From: Dehalococcoidia bacterium
GTDB lineage: Bacteria; Chloroflexota; Dehalococcoidia; Dehalococcoidales; BS750m-G39
Assembly: GCA_030615425.1 (NCBI GenBank)
Contig: JAUWZG010000038.1
Coordinates: forward strand, 1 to 9,872
DNA length: 9,872 nucleotides
Reading direction: 5' to 3'
Positions within the stretch are counted from its first letter, which is position 1, and each line of letters opens with the position of its first letter. The position numbers were made by a program, and so were the translations under genes. Shown piece after piece: positions 1-6,399 of the stretch. The notes below the pieces were generated by a model. The model worked only from the letters and a program-made list of their open reading frames with translations, was not told the DNA's origin and ran no database searches.

Positions 1-450
1 TGCGGTAAGTGTGATAAGCCGATATGCCCCAAGTGCATGGTGCAGACCCCGGTAGGAGCCAGATGCCCGGATTGTGCCAAGTTATATAAACTGCCTACAT
101 ATCGCATTTCCACCAAATACTACCTGATGGCGGCCGGGATAGCGCTGGGCATGGCTATTGTCTGTGGCGCTGCCTGGGGGGCAATAGAGTGGGTGGTTCC
201 TTTCTTCTCCCTCAACTTGCTGCTGGCTCCAGCCGCTGGCTATGCTATCGGCGAGGTGGTCAGCCTCTCGGTCAACCGTAAGCGTGGCACCGGGTTAGCC
301 GTTGTCGGTGGCATTGCTGTAATTATAAGCTACTCCCTTACTTTTGTTTTCCCTGACGTGCTTCCTTTGGATCTAGGTCTATTTAATATACTGTATCATC
401 TAATCGCTCTGGGGCTGGGTATCTTTGTCGCCGTTACCCGACTACGCTAG
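1..450 (+). CDS. B-box/zinc-ribbon-type membrane protein, 3' part (5' end outside window)
   Basis: The reading frame is open from base 1 to a TAG at 448-450, giving 149 residues with the start upstream of the window. The visible N-terminus holds three CxxC pairs (Cys1/4, 9/12, 22/25 of the visible part), arranged like a small B-box or zinc-ribbon domain. A membrane domain follows with about four hydrophobic segments (visible residues about 42-60, 65-85, 99-117 and 125-145). It ends in a short basic tail (TRLR). Proteins pairing an N-terminal zinc-binding motif with a small polytopic domain occur in Chloroflexota and are usually annotated only as B-box zinc finger proteins. The function is unknown; a regulatory or protein-binding role in the membrane is possible. 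The internal ATG at 37 is unlikely to be the start, because four of the six cysteines lie before it. The gene lies 38 bases upstream of the iron-sulfur oxidoreductase on the same strand and may be co-transcribed with it. Confidence 0.75.
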   Translation, partial: CGKCDKPICPKCMVQTPVGARCPDCAKLYKLPTYRISTKYYLMAAGIALGMAIVCGAAWGAIEWVVPFFSLNLLLAPAAGYAIGEVVSLSVNRKRGTGLAVVGGIAVIISYSLTFVFPDVLPLDLGLFNILYHLIALGLGIFVAVTRLR

Positions 451-460
451 GGGCTTCACT

Positions 461-472
461 GTCCAATTGGAC
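461..472. other. 12-bp perfect palindrome upstream of the iron-sulfur oxidoreductase
   Basis: The bases GTCCAATTGGAC read the same on both strands. They lie in the 38-base gap between two genes, six bases before the Shine-Dalgarno sequence of the downstream gene. With no loop it is a poor hairpin, so a dimeric-repressor half-site pair is the more natural reading. It could equally be chance. Confidence 0.3.
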
Positions 473-478
473 CTAGAT

Positions 479-484
479 AGGAGA
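479..484 (+). promoter_or_regulatory. Ribosome binding site of the HdrD-like gene
   Basis: AGGAGA lies four bases before the ATG at 489. It supports that start over other in-frame starts. Confidence 0.6.
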
Positions 485-488
485 TATT

Positions 489-2519
489 ATGTCGCCGGTT
501 AGCATGACCTACTGGGGAATCTCAGGATATGTGATTTTTTGGGTCTTATTCGCCCTCGCCGTTGGTCTCTTCCTGCGCCGGATGTATCAGCTCTGGCGCT
601 ATCTGTCCCTGGGCAGAGGGGAGGGTGGGCTTGGTCACATGGCGAGGAGGCTGCTGAGCACTGCAGTCTCGGTATTAGGACAATGGTGCCAGCTTAAAAA
701 CCTGACTACCAAGAATAGAGCCAGCTTAGGTCATGTCTTTATGGCGTGGGGATTCTTCATCTACATTCCCTTCTATTTGCTATTCATAATCATCGGCGGG
801 GGCTTTGGTCTCTCCGAGACCATGGAACATACCAGCTTCTTCTTCTACTATGCCTGGGTTATGGACATAGCTGCCCCCCTCATCATCCTCGGTGCCTTAT
901 GGGGCATTATCCGCAGATACATTGTCAGACCACCAAGGCTTGAGGGAGAGCAGACCATTGAGGCTATGGTCATTCTGGTTACGGTCTTCATCCATCCCAT
1001 GACCCACCTGTTTAAGGAGGCGACGGCCATTGCCCTGGGCTATGCCCCGGCGGGCTTGGGCACCAGCCTGCCGCCGATAAGCTCGGGCTTAAGTCAGCTG
1101 TTCGCCGACGCCAGTACAAGTTCAGTGCAGACGGCACATGTAGCCTTCTTCTGGGCGCACTGGGGCTTTGTTCTCTTTGTCCTGGTCTTCATCGCCTACT
1201 CCCGATATCTACACATAATAGCCGGTATCTTCAATGTCCTTCTCCAGTCGCCGCCGCCCAAAGGCGCCCTGCGCCCTATTGACTTAGAGACGGCAGAGAC
1301 CTTTGGCGTTTCCAGGATAACCGACTTCACCTGGAAGCAGCTTTTAGACCTCTATTCCTGCGTTATCTACGGTCAATGCCAGGAGGTCTGTCCGGCAACC
1401 GCCAGCGGTAAGGCGCTTAACCCCAAGAAGCTGATTGACGACCTCAAGGGTCATCTGCTGGAGGAGGGACCTCGCTTGCTCAAGGGCAATAAAGATGCCC
1501 CGGCCAACCCGGGCAAAGCCTTGATCGGTGAGGTGATAACCGAGGATGTAATCTGGGCGTGTACTACCTGCCGTGCCTGCCAGCAGGTATGCCCGGTCAG
1601 TGTTGAGCACATCAATAAGATTATTGACCTGAGGCGAAACCTGGTGATGGAGCAGGCTTCCATCCCGGAGACGGCGGAGGGAGCACTGCGCAGCATTGAA
1701 GACCGGGGGCACCCGTGGCGGGGAACCACCCTGTCAAGGACGGACTGGGCGGAGGGGCTTGGTATTAAGACCCTAGCCGAGGATAAAGATATAGATATCC
1801 TCTTCTGGGTGGGCTGCAGCTACGCCCTGGAGGATAGAAGCACCAAGGTGGCTCAGGCTCTGGCTAAGCTGCTCAAAAACGCCGGGATTAACTTCGGCAT
1901 CCTGGGGGCTGAGGAAAGCTGCTGTGGTGAGCCAGCTCGCCGCCTGGGCAACGAGTACCTGTTCCAGATGCAGGCGGAGAAGAATATTGAGCTACTCAAG
2001 AATTACGGAGTAAAACGAATAGTTACCGCCTGCCCTCACGGCTATAACACCATAAAGAACGAGTACCCCCAGTTTGGCGGAGAATTTGAGGTTATCCACC
2101 ACACCGAGCTTATAGCCCAGCTAATAAAGGAAGGTAAGTTGAAAGTCAATAGGGGTCGGGGCGAGTTGGTAACCTACCATGACCCTTGCTATCTGGGCAG
2201 ATACAATGATATTTACCAGTCGCCGAGACAGATTTTAACCAGCATCCCCGATATCACACTGGTGGAGATGGAGCGTAATCGGAATAATAGCTTCTGCTGT
2301 GGCGGTGGCGGCGGCCATATGTGGCTGGAAGAGAGCACTGGCCGCCGAATCAACGAGCTACGCACCGAGCAGGCGATGGAGACCAAGGCTCAAATCGTGG
2401 TTACTGCCTGCTCATTTTGCCTGCAGATGTTTGATGACGGGATTAAGGCTAAAGCGGCTGAAGAAAAGCTCAGGGTTATGGATATTGCCGAGCTGGTCGC
2501 CGAGTCAGCGGCTGATTAG
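489..2519 (+). CDS. Membrane HdrD-like (Fe-S) oxidoreductase with cytochrome b (NarI-like) domain; probable ETF:quinone oxidoreductase
   Basis: A 676-residue membrane protein. The N-terminal ~250 residues hold about five transmembrane segments (about 10-30, 83-103, 118-142, 156-176, 215-238) with histidines suited to haem b (H82, H169, H173, H217, H224, H242), as in the NarI/nitrate-reductase gamma fold. Next come two 4Fe-4S motifs: C291-x2-Y294-x2-C297-x3-C301-P, where the second Cys is replaced, and an intact C358/C361/C364/C368. Two CCG domains of the HdrB/D type follow. The first has C443, C478-C479 and C515, with Gly518 in place of the last Cys. The second is complete (C567, C603-C604, C641, C644). 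Proteins with this layout link EtfAB to menaquinone during acyl-CoA oxidation in syntrophs and many other bacteria. Electron flow from ETF through the clusters and haem to quinone is therefore inferred, and the convergent acyl-CoA gene cluster supports it. Other donors, such as lactate or thiol systems, are possible. The stop is one base from the converging ligase gene, leaving no room for an intergenic terminator. Confidence 0.85.
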   Translation: MSPVSMTYWGISGYVIFWVLFALAVGLFLRRMYQLWRYLSLGRGEGGLGHMARRLLSTAVSVLGQWCQLKNLTTKNRASLGHVFMAWGFFIYIPFYLLFIIIGGGFGLSETMEHTSFFFYYAWVMDIAAPLIILGALWGIIRRYIVRPPRLEGEQTIEAMVILVTVFIHPMTHLFKEATAIALGYAPAGLGTSLPPISSGLSQLFADASTSSVQTAHVAFFWAHWGFVLFVLVFIAYSRYLHIIAGIFNVLLQSPPPKGALRPIDLETAETFGVSRITDFTWKQLLDLYSCVIYGQCQEVCPATASGKALNPKKLIDDLKGHLLEEGPRLLKGNKDAPANPGKALIGEVITEDVIWACTTCRACQQVCPVSVEHINKIIDLRRNLVMEQASIPETAEGALRSIEDRGHPWRGTTLSRTDWAEGLGIKTLAEDKDIDILFWVGCSYALEDRSTKVAQALAKLLKNAGINFGILGAEESCCGEPARRLGNEYLFQMQAEKNIELLKNYGVKRIVTACPHGYNTIKNEYPQFGGEFEVIHHTELIAQLIKEGKLKVNRGRGELVTYHDPCYLGRYNDIYQSPRQILTSIPDITLVEMERNRNNSFCCGGGGGHMWLEESTGRRINELRTEQAMETKAQIVVTACSFCLQMFDDGIKAKAAEEKLRVMDIAELVAESAAD

Positions 2520-2520
2520 C

Positions 2521-4095
2521 TTAAGGCTCCCCGTATTTCTCACGGAGGGTCCTCCGCAAAACCTTACCCGTGGCGGTCTTGGGCAGCTCTTTGGCAACAA
2601 AAATTACCGAGCTGGGGCGCTTAAAACCAGCCAGCCGGGGGCGGCAGAAGTCGATAATCTCCGGCTCGGTGGCGGTTCCCCCTTCTTTGAGCCTGACTAT
2701 AGCCCTGACCTGCTGACCCCACTCAACATCTCTGACGCCAATCACCGCCGCCTCTTCGATTTTGGGATGGGTGGAAAGGACGCTTTCAACCTCGCCAGGA
2801 CCAATATTCTCGCCGCCCCTGACAATGACGTCGTCGGCACGGCCGGTAAGATAGATATAGCCCTCCTCATCTTTATAACCCATATCGCCGGTGCGATACC
2901 ACCCATCGGGGGTAAAAGCCTTCCTCGTCTTCTCCTCGTCCCTCCAGTAGCCCTTCATTATTCTCGGGCCTTTGGCTACGATTTCACCTATTTGCCCGGC
3001 AGGTAATTCTCGCCCCTTCTCGTCCCGAACCTGAATTTCCACATCCTCCATAGGTAGACCAATAGAGGTCGCCAGTCTCTGTAGCTTCTTCTCCCTCTCC
3101 GGCTCGGTCTCTTTGCCGGTGATTATCTGGTCTGCAGCCCTGAGCGCAGCTATGGTGGAAGAGGTCTCCGTCCCGCCAAAGGCATTTATCAGGGCTCTGC
3201 CCGGGAAACGCCCAATCGTTTCCTTCAGCACCTCGTAGGGACAGAAAGCAGCACCGTAGGTTATTACCCGGACGCTGGAAAGGTCATACTTATCAAAGTC
3301 GGGGTATTCAACAATTCGTTTGAGCATGGTCGGCACCACCATCACCCGGGTGGCTTTCTCCCGCTGCACCGTCTCAAACCACTCCTTTTCATCAAACTGC
3401 CGCATCAAGGCGATGGTCCGGCCGCCATAGATGCCGGCTATTAACGCCTGCATTCCAGCCACATGATAGAGGGGCATGACCAGAACATTGGTCTCCGGCA
3501 GCGCTTCCATATCAGGGGGGTCAACATTACTCAGCACATAGGAGCTATAGGCATTATGGTCTTGAGGGACCCCCTTGGGAAAGCCAGTGGTTCCCGCGGT
3601 AAACAAGAGCATGGCTACGTCTTCATCGTTTACCTGGGCGAAGGCTTTTTCCTCGGCTGAACCTGAGCTAATAAGCTCATCGTAGCTTAGCATCCCTTCA
3701 TACTTGCCACCGATGATAATGAAATGTTTTACCCAGGGGAGCTGAGAGCGGACGCTGTGCACCATATCGGCATAGCGGCTGCCGAGAAAAAGAATTTTGG
3801 GCTCGGCTGTTTTCACCAGGTATGTCAGCTCATCCTGCCGTATTCGGAAGTTCAAGGGCACGAAGATACCCCCTACCTTCACCGTGGCAAAACAAGCCTC
3901 CACGTATTCATTGCAGTTGACCTCAAGGATGGCGACCCGGTCTCCCTTTTCCAAACCCAGTCGGTTTAGCGAATCGGCTAAGCGATTTACCCTCTCCTTG
4001 AGCTCAGCGTAGCTATACCGCTTCCCCTCAAAGGCGATGGCGGTTCTCTGCGGAACCAGCATAGCCGCCAGGTCAAGAAATTCGGTTATAATCAT
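2521..4095 (-). CDS. AMP-forming acyl-CoA synthetase (fatty-acid/carboxylate-CoA ligase)
   Basis: A 524-residue, full-length class I adenylate-forming enzyme that converts a carboxylate, ATP and CoA to acyl-CoA, AMP and PPi in the cytoplasm. Visible motifs in order are the phosphate-binding loop FTAGTTGFPKG (165-175), FGGTE (306-310), GWYRTGD (398-404), the hinge/signature region LTGRADDVIVRGGE (416-429), and the C-terminal PKTATGKVLRR (505-515) with catalytic Lys511. That last motif fits P-x4-G-K, which is known in acyl-CoA synthetases controlled by reversible lysine acylation. The exact acid cannot be read from the sequence; medium- or long-chain fatty acids or aromatic/alicyclic acids are all possible. 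It is the last gene of the minus-strand cluster, starting 18 bases after the sirtuin stop with only a weak ribosome site (GGTGGTGAAG). The sirtuin and crotonase neighbours point to a beta-oxidation-like pathway. Confidence 0.93.
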   Translation of the reverse strand: MIITEFLDLAAMLVPQRTAIAFEGKRYSYAELKERVNRLADSLNRLGLEKGDRVAILEVNCNEYVEACFATVKVGGIFVPLNFRIRQDELTYLVKTAEPKILFLGSRYADMVHSVRSQLPWVKHFIIIGGKYEGMLSYDELISSGSAEEKAFAQVNDEDVAMLLFTAGTTGFPKGVPQDHNAYSSYVLSNVDPPDMEALPETNVLVMPLYHVAGMQALIAGIYGGRTIALMRQFDEKEWFETVQREKATRVMVVPTMLKRIVEYPDFDKYDLSSVRVITYGAAFCPYEVLKETIGRFPGRALINAFGGTETSSTIAALRAADQIITGKETEPEREKKLQRLATSIGLPMEDVEIQVRDEKGRELPAGQIGEIVAKGPRIMKGYWRDEEKTRKAFTPDGWYRTGDMGYKDEEGYIYLTGRADDVIVRGGENIGPGEVESVLSTHPKIEEAAVIGVRDVEWGQQVRAIVRLKEGGTATEPEIIDFCRPRLAGFKRPSSVIFVAKELPKTATGKVLRRTLREKYGEP

Positions 4096-4113
4096 TCTTC
4101 ACCACCACACATT

Positions 4114-4896
4114 TTAGCTTACTTTTTCTCTCACCCGCTCTACTATTTTGGACATTGCTTCCCCAGCCTTGGCCCTGATGAGGACGGCAGCCTCGGCGTC
4201 CATAGGGGTCGAGCTGAGGTTAACAATAACCAGCTTGGCTCCTGCCTGAACGGCGTAGATTGGCATATAGGCGGCAGGGTAGACAACCAGGGTCGAGCCA
4301 ACCACGATACAAAGGTCACAGTTAGACGAGCGATTAGAAGCTTCCTGCAAAACATCCGCCGGTAGCTGTTCACCGAAAAGCACAGCATTTGGCTTCAGCA
4401 TCCCGTGGCAGACTTCACAGTCAGGAATTTCCTCACCCTGGTCCAGCCTGGCTTTAATCTGCTCAAAGGGATAGCGCTGACCACAGCTCAAGCATACCGC
4501 CCACTGCACATTACCGTGGAGCTCAAAGACCTTGTCGGCGGGCACCCCCGCCTTGTGGTGGAGATTGTCCACGTTCTGGGTGATGACACAGTCCAGCCTA
4601 CCCAGCCTGTCCAGTTCAGCGATAGCGTAGTGGGCGGGGTTGGGCTGAGCCTCGGTCGTTAGATGCCCCTCTCCTAACATCTGCCACTGCTTTCTCCTAG
4701 CCTCAGGGTCGGAGACGAACTTCTGATAGGTGAAGTCTTCAGGGTCAAACCGGCTCCAGATGCCGCCGGGACTGCGAAAATCAGGAATCCCGGACTCAGT
4801 GCTGATGCCGGCGCCGGTGAAGACCACCAATTTTTTGGCGTTAACAATCAGCTCAGCCACCTTTTCCGCCAGAGCATCAAGATTCTGTTCTGCCAA
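4114..4896 (-). CDS. Sirtuin, NAD-dependent protein deacylase (Sir2 family)
   Basis: A 260-residue complete Sir2-family protein. It removes acyl groups from lysines using NAD, giving nicotinamide and O-acyl-ADP-ribose. Visible are the NAD-binding GAGISTESGIPDFRSPGG (28-45), TQNVDNLHHKAG (106-117), catalytic His127 in ELHGN, a structural zinc site (C135, C138, C160, C163), VVGSTLVVYPA (198-208) and VNLSSTPMD (225-233). I do not see the Tyr-x-x-Arg pair of SIRT5/CobB-type desuccinylases at the expected place before PNPAH (85-89), so deacetylase or another deacylase activity is more likely; that is inference from eye alignment. The start is a TTG at 4896-4894, chosen because AGGAG lies seven bases before it and no ATG fits. 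It begins 10 bases after the crotonase stop and ends 18 bases before the acyl-CoA synthetase. That placement suggests it deacylates the ligase's Lys511 or other enzymes of this operon. Confidence 0.93.
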   Translation of the reverse strand: MAEQNLDALAEKVAELIVNAKKLVVFTGAGISTESGIPDFRSPGGIWSRFDPEDFTYQKFVSDPEARRKQWQMLGEGHLTTEAQPNPAHYAIAELDRLGRLDCVITQNVDNLHHKAGVPADKVFELHGNVQWAVCLSCGQRYPFEQIKARLDQGEEIPDCEVCHGMLKPNAVLFGEQLPADVLQEASNRSSNCDLCIVVGSTLVVYPAAYMPIYAVQAGAKLVIVNLSSTPMDAEAAVLIRAKAGEAMSKIVERVREKVS

Positions 4897-4903
4897 TAAT
4901 TTA

Positions 4904-4908
4904 CTCCT
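4904..4908 (-). promoter_or_regulatory. Ribosome binding site that fixes the TTG start of the sirtuin
   Basis: On the minus strand AGGAG lies seven bases before the TTG at 4896-4894. It overlaps the TAG stop (4909-4907) of the upstream crotonase, so translation of the two is probably coupled. It is the main reason for accepting the rare TTG start. Confidence 0.65.
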
Positions 4909-5629
4909 ATCTCAGTGTAACGAGGCGAGCCAGCCTGGCCTCAAGCTCCAGCCCCTGCTTCAGGCTGAGGTCAAGCCCCCTGACGATAGCCTGCTTGGCA
5001 TAGCCTACGGCAGCGGGGTCAAAGCCGGCAATTATTCTGGCCAGCCCCTCGGTTTCTGGTAACAGCTCTTTTCGGGGTACCACACGGTTGACCAGCTTCA
5101 GGCGGTGAGCTTCCTCAGCCTTAACCCACCGCCCCGATAGCAGTATGTCCAGCGCTTTAGCCCCACCCACCACTCGGGGCAGGGTCTGGCTACCGCCAGC
5201 GGCGGGAATTATGCCCAGCCCCGGCTCAGGCAGACCAAACTGGACATCCTCTGAAGCCAGCCTGATATCGCAGCAGAGGGCTATCTCTATCCCTGAACCC
5301 AGAACATAGCCGTGAAGGGCAGCAATCAGCGGCTTGGTGAGGCTCAGGAAAAGCTCCCAGATATCCCGCTCCCAGCGCGCCTGCCGGGCAATTATGGGAG
5401 AGGGGGCGGAGAGGAATTCAGTAAGGTCAGCGCCGGCACAGAAGGCTCTTTCCCCGGCACCCCGAAATATGGCTACCCTAACCTCAGAATCGTCCCCGAT
5501 GGCGCCCAGCACCTGATAAAACTCATCTCTCATCTTAAGGTTATAGGCATTTAAGGCATGCGGTCGGTTGAGGGTAACATAAGCGACGCTATCAAGCTTT
5601 TCATAGATAATAGTCTCGAAATTGCTCAT
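4907..5629 (-). CDS. Enoyl-CoA hydratase/isomerase family protein (crotonase), paralogue 1, short C-terminus
   Basis: A 240-residue crotonase-fold protein that likely hydrates trans-2-enoyl-CoA in the cytoplasm. The family pattern is clear: TLNRPHALNAYN (19-30), FCAGADL (63-69) and G111-S-G113 for the CoA/oxyanion hole. Both acidic residues of classic hydratases are present, E115 and E135, spaced 20 apart as Glu144/Glu164 are in rat crotonase. PAAGGSQTLPR (142-152) is also typical. The protein stops after ELEARLARLVTLR and so lacks the usual tail of about 20 residues (EG..AFxEKRxPxFxGK) that its neighbour keeps. The reading frame beyond the stop does not restore that tail. Its ATG overlaps the stop of paralogue 2 in an ATGA, implying coupled translation; AAGGGA lies just upstream inside the previous gene. 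Hydratase activity is likely but not certain, because the C-terminal helix normally packs near the active site and trimer interface. Isomerase or other crotonase chemistry cannot be excluded. Confidence 0.88.
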   Translation of the reverse strand: MSNFETIIYEKLDSVAYVTLNRPHALNAYNLKMRDEFYQVLGAIGDDSEVRVAIFRGAGERAFCAGADLTEFLSAPSPIIARQARWERDIWELFLSLTKPLIAALHGYVLGSGIEIALCCDIRLASEDVQFGLPEPGLGIIPAAGGSQTLPRVVGGAKALDILLSGRWVKAEEAHRLKLVNRVVPRKELLPETEGLARIIAGFDPAAVGYAKQAIVRGLDLSLKQGLELEARLARLVTLR

Positions 5630-6372
5630 TTTCCCTTAAACTTGGGGGGTCTCTTCTCCAGGAAGGCAGTGATGCCTTCCGTCCTGTCAGCGGTGGTGTG
5701 GAGCAAGAAATAGAGGTCAGCCTCCAGGCGAAGCCCCTGCTCCAGAGTCAAGTCCAGCCCTTTATTTACCGCCTCCTTAATAAATCTCAGGGCAATGGGA
5801 CCCTTAGCGGCTATAGTTCTGGCTAACGCCTCAGCTTCGGCAGCCAGGTTCGCCCCGCCGACCACCTTGCTCACCAGCCCTATCTCAACTGCCTCCTCGG
5901 CGGTTATAGTTTCAGCGGCAAGGATTAACTCCAGGGCTTTGCCCCTGCCCACAATGCGCGGTAGCCGTTGTGTGCCACCATCAAAGGGGATAAGCCCTTG
6001 AGCCACCTGGGGAAAGCCAAATTTTGCCCTGTCTGACGCCAGCCTGATATCGCAACTCAGGGCTAGCTCCAGCCCCTGCCCTAGGGCATCTCCGTTTATG
6101 GCAGCAATAACCGGTCGGTCAATGCTGGCGATGGCAGTGGCGGCACTATAGACGGCGCCCGATTTCTCCAATTCGCTGCCCTTACAGAAGGTTTTGTTCC
6201 CGGCACCGGTAAGTATGACTACATAAATATCCTCATCCTGATTTATCTGGCGGCAGACAGCTTCCAGTTCCTGAGCTAGCTTGAGGTTGATGATGTTACC
6301 GGCTTCAGGGCGGTTGAGGGTTATATGGGCGACATGGTCTTTCTTGGTGTAAATAACTGTGGAATAGGGCAT
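5626..6372 (-). CDS. Enoyl-CoA hydratase/isomerase family protein (crotonase), paralogue 2, second catalytic Glu replaced by Gln
   Basis: A 248-residue full-length crotonase-fold protein. Family elements include TLNRPEAGN (18-26), FCKGSELE (62-69), GQGLELALSCDIRLAS (98-113), GGTQRLPR (132-139) and the typical tail TEGITAFLEKRPPKFKGK (231-248). E102 matches the first catalytic Glu. The position 20 residues later, normally Glu in a PE motif, is Gln122 (FGFPQ). That is unusual for a hydratase and points to weakened hydration or another crotonase reaction such as isomerisation, hydrolysis or C-C cleavage. The NIIN stretch, where hydratases usually have NALN, is a second departure. It closely resembles paralogue 1 in the middle (CDIRLAS, IP..GG.Q.LPR.VG..KAL), so the pair probably arose by tandem duplication. 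GGGAG lies 10 bases before the ATG. The preceding glycosylase stop is 27 bases away. Confidence 0.88.
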   Translation of the reverse strand: MPYSTVIYTKKDHVAHITLNRPEAGNIINLKLAQELEAVCRQINQDEDIYVVILTGAGNKTFCKGSELEKSGAVYSAATAIASIDRPVIAAINGDALGQGLELALSCDIRLASDRAKFGFPQVAQGLIPFDGGTQRLPRIVGRGKALELILAAETITAEEAVEIGLVSKVVGGANLAAEAEALARTIAAKGPIALRFIKEAVNKGLDLTLEQGLRLEADLYFLLHTTADRTEGITAFLEKRPPKFKGK

Positions 6373-6399
6373 AGGCCTGGTTCTCCCAACAACTCAATC

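Noticed and set aside
1344..1729. Two minus-strand open frames of 122 and 92 residues inside the HdrD-like gene
   Set aside because: Both are antisense to the strongly conserved cysteine-motif region and show no family features or ribosome site.
2500..2560. Possible bidirectional terminator at the convergent gene ends
   Set aside because: Only one base separates the stop codons. The imperfect CTCC/GGAG pairing nearby is inside the ligase coding end and lacks a T-tract on either side.
2299..3006. 235-residue open frame on the + strand covering the end of the HdrD-like gene and the end of the ligase gene
   Set aside because: It lies out of frame in one real gene and antisense to another, has low-complexity composition and no recognisable motif. 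It is a shadow of well-supported coding regions.
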